Of a stretch of 64,000 nt of DNA, positions 44,271-58,576 are shown one piece after another. The stretch comes from Lumbricus rubellus. Lineage: Eukaryota; Annelida; Clitellata; Crassiclitellata; Lumbricidae. The position numbers were made by a program, and so were the translations under genes. The notes under the pieces are model-generated. The model had not been told where the DNA came from. It searched no databases and saw nothing but the letters and a program-made list of their open reading frames with translations. Positions within the stretch are counted from its first letter, which is position 1. Every line of letters begins with the position of its first letter. The stretch spans positions 33,004,424 to 33,068,423 of the forward strand of contig OX243817.1 of NCBI GenBank assembly GCA_945859605.1, written 5' to 3'.

Positions 44271-47200
44271 CAGAATCAACAACGGTAGAAACATCTGACA
44301 CACCAACAGATGAACCATCAACAACAGATGAGCCAACAGCGGTGGAAACATCTGACACATCAACAACAGATGAACCAACCACGGTAGAAACATCTGACAC
44401 ATCAACAACAGATGAACCAACATCGGTACAAACTTCTGACACATCAACAACAGATGAACCAACATCGGTAGAAACACCTGACACATCCATAACTGAAGAA
44501 CCAACAACGGTAGAAACATCTGCCACATCAACAACAGATGAACGAACAACGGTAGAAACAACAACGGTAGAAACATCTGACACATCCGAAACTGAAGAAC
44601 CTGCAACGGTGGAAACATCTGACACATCCATAACTGAAGAACCAACCACGGTAGAACCATCTGACACATCAACAACAGATGAACCAACATCGGTAGAAAC
44701 ATCTGACACATCAACAACAGATGAACGAACAACGGTAGAAACAACAACGGTAGAAACATCTGACACATCCGAAACTGAAGAACCTGCAACGGTGGAAACA
44801 TCTGACACATCCGAAACTGAAGAACCTGCAACGGTGGAAACATCTGACACATCCATAACTGAAGAACCAACAACGGTAGAGGCATCTGCCACATCAACAA
44901 CAATAGAACCAACATCGGTAGAAACATCTGACACATCCACAACTGAAGAACCAACCACGGTAGAAACATCTGACACATCAACAACAGATGAACCAACATC
45001 GGTAGAAACATCTGACACATCAACAACAGATGAACCAACATCGGTAGCAACATCTGACACATCCAAAACTGAAGAACCAGCAGCAGTGGAAACATCTGAC
45101 ACATCCATAACTGAAGAACCAACCACGGTAGAACCATCTGACACATCAACAACAGATGAACCAACCACGGAAGAAACATCTGACACATCAACAACAGATG
45201 AACCAACAACGGTACAAACATCTGACACATCAACAACAGATGAACCTACATCGGTAGAAACATCTGACACATCCATAACTAAAGAACCAACAACGGTAGA
45301 AACATCTGCCACATCAACAACAGATGAACGAACAACGGTAGAAACAACAACGGTAGAAACATCTGACACATCCAAAACTGAAGAACCTGCAACGGTGGAA
45401 ACATCTGACACATCCATAACTGAAGAACCAACAACGGTAGAGACATCTGCCACATCAACAACAGTAGAACCAACATCGGTAGAAACATCTGACACATCCA
45501 CAACTGAAGAACCAACCACGGTAGAAACATCTGACACATCAACAACAGATGAACCAACATCGGTAGCAACATCTGACACATCCAAAACTGAAGAACCAGC
45601 AGCGGTGGAAACATCTGACACATCCATAACTGAAGAACCAACCACGGTAGAACCATCTGACACATCAACAACAGATGAACCAACCACGGTAGAAACATCT
45701 GACACATCAACAACAGATGAACCAACATCGGTACAAACATCTGAAACATCAACAACAGATGAACCCACATCGGTAGAAACATCTGACACATCAATAAATG
45801 AAGAACCAACAAGGGTAGAAACATCTGCCACATCAACAACAGATGAACGAACATCGGTAGCAACATCTGACACATCCAAAACTGAAGAACCAGCAGCGGT
45901 GGAAACATCTGACACATCCATAACTGAAGAACCAACAGCGGTAAAAACATCTGACACATCAACAACAGACGAACCAACCACAGTAGAAACATCTGACATA
46001 TCAACAACAGATGAACCAACCACGGTAGAAACATCTGACACATCAACAACAGATGAACCAATGTCGGTAGAAACATCTGACACATCAACAACAGATGAAC
46101 CAACATCGGTAGAATCATCTGATACATCCATAACTGAAGAACCAACCACGTTAGAAAAATTTGACACATCCATACCTGAAAAACCCACAACGGTAGAAAA
46201 ATATGCCACATCAACAGATGAACAAGCATCGGTAGAAACATCTGACACATCCATTAATGAAGAACCATCCACGGCAGAAACATCTGACACATCAACAAAA
46301 GATGAACAAACCACGGTTGACAAATCTGACACATCAACAACAGATGAACCAACATCGGTAGAAACATCTGACACATCCATAACTGAAGAAGCAACAACGC
46401 CAGAAACATCTGAAACATTTACAACACATGAACCAACAACGCCAGAAACATCTGACACATCCATAACTGAAGTCCAAACCTCGATAAAAACATCTGCCAC
46501 AAACGATGACCAAACCACGGTAGAAACATCTGACACATCCATAACTGAAGAGCCAACCACGGTAGAAACATCTGACACATCCATGACTGAAGTACCAACA
46601 ACGGTAGAAACATCTGCCTCATCAACGACAGATGAACCAACATCGGTAGAAACATCTGACACCTCCATAACTGAAGAACCAACTACGGTAGAAACATCTG
46701 GCTCATCCATTACTGAAGAACCAACCACGGTGGAAACATCTAACACATCCATAACTAAAGAAGCAACAACGGTAGAAACATCTGACACATCCATAACTGA
46801 AGAACCAACCACGGTAGAAACAATTGACACATCCATAAATGAAGAACTTACAACGGTAGAAACATCTGCCACATCAACAACAGATGAGTCAACATCGGTA
46901 GAAACATCTGACACATCCATAACTGAGGAAACAACCACGGTAGAAACATCTGGCACATCCATTACTGAAGAACCAACAACGGTTGAAACATCCGACACAT
47001 CAACAACAGATGTACCAAGAACGCTAGAAACATCTGACACATCCATAACTGAAATACCAACAACGGTAGAAACAACTGACACATACATAACTGAAGTACC
47101 AACATCGGTAGAAACATCTGACACTTCAACAACAGATGAACCAACCACGGTAGAAACACCTGACACATCAACAACAGATGAACCAAGAACGCTAGAAACA

Positions 47201-50200
47201 TCTGACACATCCATAACTGATGTACCAACAACGGTAGAAACAACTGACACATACATAACTGAAGTACCAACATCGGTAGAAACATCTGACACTTCAACAA
47301 CAGATAAACCAACCACGGTAGAAACATCTGCCTTATCAACGACAGATGAACCAACATCGGTAGAAACATCTGAAACATCCATAACTGAAAAACCAACCAC
47401 GGTGGAAACATCTGACACATCCATAACTAAAGAAGCAACAACGGTAGAAACATCTGACACATCCATAACTGAAGTACCAACAACGGTAGAAACAACTGAC
47501 ACATCAACAACAAATGAACCAACCACGGCGGAAATATCTGACACATCCATAACTGAAGTACCAACCACAGTAGAAACATCTGACAAATCCATAACTGAAG
47601 TCCCATCAACGGTAGAAACATCTGACACATCAACAACAAATGATCCAACATCGGTAGAAACATCTGACACATCCATAACTGAAGAACCAACAACGGTAGA
47701 AACATCTGACAAATCCATATCTGAAGAGCCAACCACGGTAGAAACATCTGACACATCCATAACCAAAGTCCCATCAACGGTAGAAACATCTGACCCATCA
47801 ACTACAGATGATCCAACATCGGTAGAAACATCTGACACATCCATAACTGAAGAACCTACAACGGTAGAAACATCTGACACATCCATATCTGAAGAGCCAA
47901 CCACGGTAGAAACATTTGACACATCCATAACTGAAGTCCCATCAAAGGTAGAAACATCTGACGCATTAACAACAGATGATCCAACATCGGTAGAAACATC
48001 TGACACATCCATATCTGAAGAACCAACCACGGTAGAAACATCTGACACATCCATAACTGAAGTCCCATCAACGGTAGAAACCTCTGACACATCCATAACT
48101 GAAGTGCCAACAACGGTAGAGACATCTGACACATCAACAACAGATGAACCAACAACGGTAGAAACATCTGACACATCCATAACTGAAGAACCAACCACGA
48201 TAGAAGCATCTGACACATCAACAACAGATGAACAAGCCACGGTAGAATCATCTGACACATCAACAATAGATGAACCAACAACGGTAGAAACATCTGACAC
48301 ATCAACAACAGATGAACCAACAACGGTAGAAACAACCACGGTAGAAACATCTGACACATCCACAACTGAAGAACCAACAACGGTAGAAACAACTGCCACA
48401 TCAACAACAGATGAAACAACTTCGGTAGCAACATCTGACACATCCATAACTGAAGAACCGGCAGCGGTGGAAACATCTGACAAATTCATAACTGAAGAAC
48501 CAACCACGGTAGAAACATCTGACACATCAACAACAGATGAACCAACCACGGTAGAAACATATGACACATCAACAACAGATGAACCAACATCCGTAGCAAC
48601 TCCTGACACATCCATAACTGAAAAACCAACAGCGGTAAAAACATCTGACACATCCATAACTGAAGTACCATCAACGGTAGAAACATCGGCCACATCAACG
48701 ACAAATGAACCAGCAACGGTAGAAACATCTGACACGTCCATAACTAAAGTACCAACATCGGTAGAAACATCCGACACATCAACAACAGATGAACCAAGAA
48801 CGCTAGAAACATCTGACACATCCATAACTGAAGTACGAACAACGGTAGAAACAACTGACACATACATAACTGAAGTACCAACGTCGGTAGAAACATCTGA
48901 CACTTCAACAACAGATGAACCAGCCACGGTAGAAACATCTGACACAACCATAATTAAAGAAGCAACCACGGTGGAAACATCTGACACATCCATAACTGAA
49001 GTACCAACAACGGTAGAAACATCGGCCACATCAACGACAAATGAACCAACATCGGTAGAAACATCTGACACATCCATAACTGAAGTACCAACAACGGTAG
49101 AAACATCCGCCACATCAACGACAAATGAACCAACATCGGTAGAAACATCTGACACATCAACAACAGATGAACCAACAACGGTAGAAACAATTGACACATC
49201 CATAGCTGAAGAACCAACCACGGTAGAAACATCTGACACATCAACAACAGATGAATCAACAACGGTAGAAACATATGACACATCAACAACAGATGAACAA
49301 ACCACGGTAGAAACTTATGACACATCAACAACAGATGAACCAACAACGGTAGAGACATCTGAAACATCAACAACAGATGAACCAACAACCGTAGAAACAA
49401 CCACTGTAGAAACATCTGACACATCAACAACAGATGAACCAAAAACGGTAGAAACAACCACTGTAGAAACATCTGACACATCAACAACAGATGAACCAAC
49501 CACGGTAGAAACATCTGACACATCCACAACAGATGAACCAACATCGGTCGAAACATCTGACACATCCATAACTAAAGTCCCATCAACGGTAGAAACATCT
49601 GAAACATCAACAACGGATGATCCAACATCGGTAGAAACATCTGCCTCATCAACGACAAATGAACCAACATCGGTAGATACATCTGACACATCCATAACTG
49701 AAGTCCCATCAACGGTAGAAACATCTGACACATCAACAACGGATGATCCAACATCGGTAGAAACATCTGACACATCCATAACTGAAGAACCAACCACGGT
49801 AGAAACATCTGCCTCATCAACGACAAATGAACCAACATCGGTAGAAACATCTGACACATCCATAACTGAAGTCCCATCAACGGTAGAAACATCTGACACA
49901 TCAACAACGGATGATCCAACATCGGTAGAAACATCTGACACATCCATAACTGAAGTACCAACAACGGTAGAAACATCTGCCTCATCAACGACAAATGAAC
50001 CAACACCGGTAGATACATCTGACACATCCATAACTGAAGAACCAACAACGGTAGAAACATCTGACACATCAACAACAGATGAACCCACAACGGTAGAAAC
50101 ATCAGCCACATCAACGACAGATGAACCTACATCGGTAGATACATCTGACACATCCATAACTGAAGAACCAACAACGGTGGAAACGTCTGACACATCCATA

Positions 50201-53200
50201 ACTGAAGTACCAACAACGGTAGAAACATCGGCCACATCAACGACAAATGAACCAACCACGGTAGAAACATCTGACACATCAACAACAGATGAACCAATAT
50301 CGGTAGAAACATCTGACACATCAACAACAGATGAACCAACATCGGTGGAATCATCTGATACATCCATAACTGAAGAACCAACCACGGTAGAAACATCTGA
50401 CACATCCATAACTGAAAAACCCACAACGGTGGAAAAATATGCCACATCAACAACAAATGAGCCAACATTGGTAGAAACATCTGACACATCCGTAACTGAA
50501 GAAACAACTACGGTAGAAACATATGGCTCATCCATTACTGAAGAACCAACCACGGTACGCACATCTGACACACCAACAACAGATGAACCAACAACGGTAA
50601 ACACAATTGAAACATCAACAGATGAACAAACCACGGGAGAAATTTTTGACACACCAACAACAGATGAACCAACAACGATAGAAACATCTGACACATCCAT
50701 AACTGAAGTACCAGCAACGGTAGAAACATCTGACACATCCATAACTGAAGTACCAACATCGGTAGAAACATCCGACACATCAACAACAGATGAACCAAGA
50801 ACGCTAGAAACATCTGACACATCCATAACTGAAGTACCAACAACGGTAGAAACAACTGACACATACATAACTGAAGTACCAACATCGGTAGAAACATCTG
50901 ACACTTCAACAACAGATGAACCAGCCACGGTAGAAACATCTGACACAGCCATAATTAAAGAAGCAACCACGGTGGAAACATCTGACACATCCATAACTGA
51001 AGTACCAACAACGGTAGAAACATCGGCCACATCAACGACAAATGAACCAACATCGGTAGAAACATCTGACACATCCATAACTGAAGTACCAACAACGGTA
51101 GAAACATCGGCCACATCAACGACAAATGAACCAACATCGGTAGAAACATCTGACACATCAACAACAGATGAACCAACAACGGTAGAAACAATTGACACAT
51201 CCATAGCTGAAGAACCAACCACGGTAGAAACATCTGACACATCAACAACAGATGAATCAACAACGGTAGAAACATATGACACATCAACAACAGATGAACA
51301 AACCACGGTAGAAACTTATGACACATCAACAACAGATGAACCAACATCCGTAGCAACATCTTACACATCAACAACAGATGAACCAACAACGGTAGAAACA
51401 TCTGAAACATCAACAACAGATGAACCAACAACCGTAGAAACAACCACTGTAGAAACATCTGACACATCAACAACAGATGAACCAAAAACGGTAGAAACAA
51501 CCACTGTAGAAACATCAGCCACATCAACGACAAATGAACCAACCACGGTAGAAACATCTGACACATCAACAACAGATGAACCAATATCGGTAGAAACATC
51601 TGACGCATCAACAACAGATGAACCAACATCGGTAGAATCATCTGATACATCCATAACTGAAGAACCAACCACGGTAGAAACATCTGACACATCCATAACT
51701 GAAAAACCCACAACGGTGGAAAAATATGCCACAACAACAACAGATGAGCCAACATCGGTAGAAACATCTGACACATCCGCAACTGAAGAAACAACTACGG
51801 TAGAAACATCTGGCTCATCCATTACTGAAGAACCAACCACGCTACGCACATCTGACACACCAACAACAGATGAACCAACAACGGTAAACACAATTGAAAC
51901 ATCAACAGATGAACAAACCACGGGAGAAATTTCTGACACACCAACAACAGATGAACCAAGAACGCTAGAAACATCTGACACATCCATAACTGAAGTACCA
52001 GCAACGGTAGAAACATCTGACACATCCATAACTGAAGTACCAACATCGGTAGAAACATCCGACACATCAACAACAGATGAACCAAGAACGCTAGAAACAT
52101 CTGCCAAATCCATAACTGAAGTACCAACAACGGTAGAAACATCGGCCACATCAACGACAAATGAGCCAACATCGGTAGAAACATCTGACACATCCATAAC
52201 TGAAGAACCAACAACGGTAGAAACATCTGTCACATCAATAGCAGATGAACCTACATCGGTAGAAACATCTGACACATTCATAGCTGAAGAACCAACCACG
52301 GTGGGAACATCTCACACATCCATAACTGAAGTACCAACAACAGTAGAAACATCTGACACATCAACAACAGATGAACCAACAACGGAAGAAACAACTGACA
52401 CATCAACAACAGATGAACAAACCACGGTAGAATCATCTGACACATCAACAACAGATGAACCAACAACGGTAGAAACAACCACTGTAGAAACATCTGACAG
52501 ATCAACAACAGATGAACCAACAACGGTAGAAACATCTGACACATCAACAACAGATGAACCAACAACGGTAGAAACAACCACTGTAGAAACATCTGACACA
52601 TCAACAACAGATGAACCAACAACGGTAGAAACATCTGACACATCAAGAACAGATGAACCAACAACGGTAGAAACATATGACACATCAACAACAGATGAAC
52701 AAACCACGGTAGAATCATCTGACACATCAACAACAGATGAACCAACAACGGTAGAAACAACCACTGTAGAAACATCTGACAGATCAACAACAGATGAACC
52801 AACAACGGTAGAAACATCTGACACATCAACAACAGATGAACCAACAACGGTAGAAACAACCACTGTAGAAACATCTGACACATCAACAACAGATGAACCA
52901 ACAACGGTAGAAACATCTGACACATCAAGAACAGATGAACCAACAACGGTAGAAACATATGACACATCAACAACAGATGAACAAACCACGGTAGAATCAT
53001 CTGACACATCAACAACAGATGAACCAACAACGGTAGAAACAACCACTGTAGAAACATCTGACACATCAACAACAGATGAACCAACAACGGTGGAAACATT
53101 TGACACATCAACAACAGATGAACCAACAGCGGTGGAAACATCTGACACATCCATAACTGAAGAACCAACCACGGTAGAACCATCTGACACATCAACAACA

Positions 53201-56200
53201 GATGAACCAACCACGGTAGAAACATCTGACACATCAACAACAGATGAACCAACATCGGTAGAAACATCTGACACATCCATAACTGAAGAACCAACCACGG
53301 TAGAAACATCTGATACATCCATAACTGAAGAACCGACCACGGTAGAAACATCTAACACATCAACAACTGAAGAACCAACAACGGTAGAGACATCTTACAC
53401 ATCATCAACAAATGAACCAACAACGGTGGAAACGTCTGACACATCAACAGCAGAAGAACCATCAACGGTAGAAACATCTGACACACCCGGATCAGCTATA
53501 TCATCATTGCCAGAAATAATTTACACATCCTCAACTGCTGAATCAACAACTCTTGAAATATCTGACACTTACACACGGACTACATATGCGTCGACACCGA
53601 CTGAATCGGCGTCCACACTTATTGAATCTGAATCCCTACCGACTGAATCTAGTGAACATAGTGAAGTTGCATCCTTGTTGACTGAAGTAACATTCACACC
53701 CACAGAATTCGCATCAAATGCGACTGAAACTGCATACAGTCCGTTTGAATCCGAATCAACCACGACTAAAGTGGCATCTGCAATAACTGAACCAACATCC
53801 ACGTTCCCTGAATCAACGTCCACATCTTCAGTATCTGGTTCCACACCAATTTATTTTACTTCGACGTCTTATGGACGTACTTCAACCCTGAGTGAATCTA
53901 CAACCATGTTATCTGAACCTATAATCACGCAAATTCAACCAACACTCACAATAACTGCTGAAAGTACATCAACACCGACTGAAAATGCATTCATTTCGAC
54001 TGAATCTGCATACGCAATGACTGAATTTGAATCCATATCCACTGAATCTGCATCCATCCCGACTGAAGTTGCATTTACATCGACTGAATCTGCATCCAAT
54101 CTGACTGGCCAACTTACATCCATATGGTATATACCATCGTTCACGCTGACTGAACCGTCATCAAGAGCGACAGTGATAACCACTCTAACCACTGAACCTG
54201 CATCATCTCTGAATGAATTTTTATCCACGTTGCCTGAATCTGATTCAACACGGACTAAACTTTCATCCACACCGACTGAACGTGCGTCCGTACTGACCGA
54301 TTCTGCATCCACACCGGCTGATGTTACATACTCAGCGACCGATTCAGCGTACACACCAACTGAAATAGAATCCACACAGAGTGAACATGCATCCACACCG
54401 GCTGAAGATGTATCCACACCGGCTGAAGATGTATCCACAGCGGCTGAAGATGTATCCACACCGGCTGAACCTGGATCCACACCGGCTGAAGATTTATCCA
54501 CACCGGCTGAAGATGTATCCACACAGGCTGAACCTGGATCCACACCGGCTGAAGATGTATCGACACCGGCTGAAGATGTATCCACACCGGCTGAACCTGG
54601 ATCCACACCGGCTGAAGATGTATCGACACCGGCTGAAGATGTATCCACACCGGCTGAACCTGGATCCACACCGGCTGAAGATTTATCCACACCGGGTGAA
54701 GATGTATCGACACCGGCTGAACCTGGATCCACACCGGCTGAAGATGTATCGACACCGGCTGAAGATGTATCGACACCGGCTGAAGATGTATCCACACCGT
54801 CTGAACCTGGATCCACACCAGCTGAAGATTTATTCACACCGGCTGAAGATGTATCGACACCGGCTGAACCTGGATCCATACCGGCTGAAGATTTATCCAT
54901 ACCGGCTGAAGATGTATCCTCACCGACTAAACCTGCATCGACATCGTCTGAAGTTGCATCTACAACTACGGAAATAATTGGCACCGCGCCGTTTGAGTCT
55001 GAATCAACCTGGACTGAAGTTCCGTCAACTCTGGCTGAATCTGTGTCCACCCAGATTGAAGTTGCATCCACAACGACAGTATTTGCAGCCACATCCAATG
55101 AAGATAAATCGTCACATTCATCCGCACCGAATGAACCATCGACTGAGCCAATGTCTACACGGACTGAAGCTGCATCCATTCCGAACGACCTTTCTTCCAC
55201 TACATCTGACACGACTGAAACGACAGCCTCACTGACTGATGTTATAACCGTTGAGAGCGAAGCTTCATCCTCGCCAACTAAGTCTGCTACCACGTTGACT
55301 GAAACTACATTCACAAAAACTGTAGCTATATCCTCACCGAATGAACCAACTTCCACATCGATCGAACTTACATACGCACCGACTCAAGTTATCACAACAC
55401 TGATTGAACCGACATCGACACCGATTGAACCGACATCGACACCGATTGAACCGACATCGACGCCGATTGAACCGACATCGACACCGATTGAACCGACATC
55501 GACACCGATTGAACCGACATCGACACCGATTGAACCGACATCGACACCGATTGAACCGACATCGACACCGATTGAACCGACATCGACGCCGATTGAACCG
55601 ACATCGACACCGATTGAACCGACATCGACGACGATTGAACCGACATCGACACCGATTGAACCGACATCGACGCCGATTGAACCGACATCGACACCGAATG
55701 AACCGACATCGACGCCGATTGAACCGACATCGACGCCGATTGAACCGACATCGACACCGATTGAACCGACATCGACGCCGATTGAACCGACATCGACACC
55801 GATTGAACCGACATCGACGCCGATTGAACCGACATCGACACCGATTGAACCGACATCGACGCCGATTGAACCGACATCGACACCGATTGAACCGACATCG
55901 ACACCGACTGAAACGTCTACTACCCAGACAGAACTTACTTCCACACCGAGTGAACCTACTACCACATTGACAAAACCTACTACCACAGCAACCGAACATA
56001 CTTCCACGACGACTGAACCTCCTACCACAATTACAGAACTTACTACCACACCAACCGAACATACTTCCACGCCGACTGAACCTCCTACCACAATTACAGA
56101 ACTTACTACCACACCAACCGAACATACTTCCACGCCGACTGAACCTCCTACCACAATTACAGAACTTACTACCACACCAACCGAACATACTTCCACGCCG

Positions 56201-57140
56201 ACTGAACCTCCTACCACAATTACAGAACTTACTACCACACCAACCGAACATACTTCCACGCCGACTGAACCTCCTACCACAATTACAGAACTTACTACCA
56301 CACCAACCGAACATACTTCCACGCCGACTGAACCTCCTACCACAATTACAGAACTTACTACCACACCAACCGAACATACTTCCACGCCGACTGAACCTCC
56401 TACCACAATTACAGAACTTACTACCACACCAACCGAACATACTTCCACGCCGACTGAACCTCCTACCACAATTACAGAACTTACTACCACACCAACCGAA
56501 CATACTTCCACGCCGACTGAACCTCCTACCACAATTACAGAACTTACTACCACACCAACCGAACATACTTCCACGCCGACTGAACCTCCTACCACAATTA
56601 CAGAACTTACTACCACACCAACCGAACATACTTCCACGCCGACTGAACCTCCTACCACAATTACAGAACTTACTACCACACCAACCGAACATACTTCCAC
56701 GCCGACTGAACCTCCTACCACAATTACAGAACTTACTACCACACCAACCGAACATACTTCCACGCCGACTGAACCTCCTACCACAATTACAGAACTTACT
56801 ACCACACCAACCGAACATACTTCCACGCCGACTGAACCTCCTACCACAATTACAGAACTTACTACCACACCAACCGAACATACTTCCACGCCGACTGAAT
56901 CTGCATCCACACCGAATGAAGTTACATCCATGCCGATTAAACCTATATCAACAGCGACTGATTCCATAACATTACCTTCTGAGCCTACCTCGTCCTTTAC
57001 TCCAAATTCGCCTGCTGCACGTACTTCATCAACGACAAGCCATGTTTCATCGCTTTCACCTACAACATCCTCATCAACTACCACCAAATCATTCACAGTG
57101 AGTTCGACAAGTAAAGTGACGACGCCGACAACTCGCCCAG
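42746..57140 (+). CDS. Mucin gene, giant Thr/Ser-rich repeat exon (continuation after the retrotransposon)
   Basis: The frame starting at 42,746 is the one left at 36,756 and is open without a stop through 57,175. With the 5' part the exon codes for about 4,950 residues to a probable GC-AG donor at 57,140/57,141 (CCCAG|GCAAGT, phase 1). Reading through would give a stop at 57,173-57,175. The protein is almost entirely Thr, Ser, Glu, Pro, Asp and Val with very few Cys. In order there are ATESTST heptads, about 215 units of ETSDTSTTDEPTTV, a less regular Thr/Ser-rich part, TPAEDVS heptads, TPIEPTS heptads and a 21-residue repeat. This is a dense O-glycosylation platform as in gel-forming or cell-surface mucins. 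The antisense strand is also open for long distances because of the repeats. Confidence 0.85.
44275..53485 (+). repeat. Mucin repeat class B: 42-bp units (ETSDTSTTDEPTTV)
   Basis: Roughly 215 units of 14 residues of the form ETSDTS(T/I)T(D/E)EPT(T/S)V, sometimes with an extra 4-residue VETT insertion. Higher-order duplication is present: the block at about 48,740-49,335 recurs at about 50,741-51,336, exactly 2,001 bp away with few differences, and a 282-bp period is seen at about 52,400-53,050. Confidence 0.9.
54394..54930 (+). repeat. Mucin repeat class D: 21-bp units (TPAEDVS / TPAEPGS)
   Basis: About 25 units alternating EDVS and EPGS versions in a rough period of three (63 bp). Between this and class B (53,486-54,393) the sequence is Thr/Ser-rich but not tandem. 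Confidence 0.9.
55396..55908 (+). repeat. Mucin repeat class E: 21-bp units (TPIEPTS)
   Basis: About 24 nearly identical units (ACACCGATTGAACCGACATC plus G), differing mainly by ACA/ACG at one Thr codon and single substitutions. Confidence 0.9.
55985..56905 (+). repeat. Mucin repeat class F: 63-bp units
   Basis: About 14 units of 21 residues, TTTPTEHTS joined to TPTEPPTTITEL. Internal copies look identical at the DNA level, indicating very recent expansion or homogenisation. The first unit is divergent (TTTATEHTSTTTEPPTTITE) and the last runs into TPTESASTPNEV. Confidence 0.9.
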
Positions 57141-57264
57141 GCAAGTCCCGCATTTTTTGCATGAATAAAACTTAAACAAAGTAGTCGGTAACTAAAATGG
57201 CATCCTGCTGCTATTAGCTGATAAATGAGATCATTACATTCCATTTAAGCATTCGTTATTTCAG

Positions 57265-57342
57265 AACATTTATATGCACCAACCATTCAAATATCAGGAC
57301 CAACCCAATTTGGCCCTTGGACAGGAACAGTTTTTGAGGTTG
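57265..57342 (+). CDS. Mucin gene, possible cassette exon
   Basis: Acceptor CATTCGTTATTTCAG, donor GTTG|GTGAAA, 78 bp, phase 1 at both ends. It encodes LYAPTIQISGPTQFGPWTGT then VFEV. Including or skipping it keeps the frame. The frame stays open after the donor for another 69 bp, so the exon end is uncertain. Confidence 0.4.
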
Positions 57343-57555
57343 GTGAAAGTTCATGCAGGGTCACTGCCCAGGTGGACGGACCGATTGACAGTATCCCTGT
57401 TACCGCGTGACATTTTTAATGGTGTGCAAAATTGATAAGTCATTCAGGAAATCACCAACCAATTCATTGATTAAAGTCGCAATGATTAGCGGATTAACTA
57501 AACAGTTAACTGGACAAAACGATTAAGTCTTACTTTTCTGGTATTTTATCTACAG

Positions 57556-57606
57556 CGCCGACAACAACACTAGCAGTCGTTCATGGAACTGAACCGCCAC
57601 AGATCG
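57556..57606 (+). CDS. Mucin gene, small linker exon before the SEA domain
   Basis: 51 bp, acceptor TTTTATCTACAG, donor G|GTAAGT, phase 1 at both ends. It encodes PTTTLAVVHGTEPPQI, a Thr/Pro-rich stalk. Its phase fits both the giant exon and the next exon. Confidence 0.6.
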
Positions 57607-57968
57607 GTAAGTAGGCCTACTGTGTTGGCCGTTTTTGTTGTCTACAGGTTTGGTGGTTGAGGAGGCTTTGCTGCCGGTTGTAGCGGTGTCTAATTCAGCG
57701 GTGAAGTTAACTTGATGATAGGGTGTCGCTATTGATGATGATGAGGAGGAGGAGGAGGAAGAGGAGGAGGAGGAAGAGTAGGAGGAGAAGGAGGAGGAAG
57801 AGGAGGAGGAGGAAGAGTAGGAGGAGAAGGAGGAGGAAGAGGAGGAGGAGAAGGAGGATGGAAACAGAGTAAACGGTGAGGATCTTTCGTCAAATGTTTG
57901 TTTAGAATAAAGTCTCGAATAAAATTATGATTATTGGAACTTGACACTATGACTATCGGTTGTTACAG
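57607..57968 (+). other. Mucin intron with purine-rich microsatellite
   Basis: 57,737-57,860 is a (GAGGAA/GAGGAG)n tract; its complement yields Pro-rich minus-strand frames that are not genes. Confidence 0.7.
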
Positions 57969-58087
57969 AAAAGGCCCCACCGGTTGTTCTGAATTTCGAT
58001 ATTAGATTGAAGAAGGACTTTACAGCAGATCTACAGAATAACAGCAGCCAAGCATTTGTCTCACTTTCGAATGAAATAACACCTCAG
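57969..58087 (+). CDS. Mucin gene, SEA domain exon 1
   Basis: 119 bp, acceptor CGGTTGTTACAG, donor CAG|GTTTGG, phase 1 to phase 0. It encodes APPVVLNFDIRLKKDFTADL then QNNSSQAFVSLSNEITPQ, the first strand and helix of a SEA domain (typical hydrophobic strand, then Ft-x-dL and a Ser-rich turn). SEA domains stand next to O-glycosylated stalks in surface mucins. Confidence 0.75.
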
Positions 58088-58517
58088 GTTTGGAGCCAAT
58101 TAGGCCTACGACGCGTTTCTTTGCCTTGCATATCGATGTCTGGCTGTTAATCTATGTGCTTCTCTATAGGCTATGGCTCTGCGCGCGTAAAAATGTTTGC
58201 AGTAATAGGCCTATTAATAATTATTATAGTCTTTCCTAAATGCAAGAAAATTTTCCTTTCAATATGCGATTACAGTAATTATTATATGCATTAATTGCCA
58301 GATGTTGGATAGATGTTTGGATCTAGAATTCTAGACGAACGCAATCATGTGACATGTTTTGAATTGCTGAGTAGACTGAATGCAGTTGCAGTTTAGAGTG
58401 AGCACGAAGTAGGCCTATTTGCCAAACCCTTTCCCTAATAATGAATACAGTTGTTTGTCAGCTTAGGTAGTAATAATAAAATTATTATTCAGTGTCGATG
58501 CCTGCATGTTTTTTCAG

Positions 58518-58576
58518 CTGACGGCGGCTTTCCATGGGTGTCCTGGGTTCCAAGAAATTATAATTTATGGATTCAG
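58518..58576 (+). CDS. Mucin gene, SEA domain exon 2
   Basis: 59 bp, acceptor GCATGTTTTTTCAG, donor CAG|GTAAAA, phase 0 to phase 2. It encodes LTAAFHGCPGFQEIIIYGF; joined to the next exon it gives GFRNGSIVTDY, the centre of the SEA fold. The exon is too short to stand out alone, but it supplies exactly the missing part of the domain in the required phases. Confidence 0.75.

Noticed and set aside
43123..49305. 2,060-codon minus-strand open frame (Val/Ser/Asp repeats)
   Set aside because: Exact complement of the mucin 42-bp and 21-bp repeats. Openness follows from the repeat period, and the sense strand has the signal peptide, the frame continuity across the insertion and the SEA exons.
53935..57162. 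Long minus-strand frames (Val/Gly/Asp- and Cys/Arg-rich) opposite repeat classes D-F
   Set aside because: Shadows of the 21- and 63-bp repeats; no start context, domains or splice signals.
57729..57947. Pro-rich minus-strand protein
   Set aside because: Complement of a GAGGA-type microsatellite in a mucin intron.
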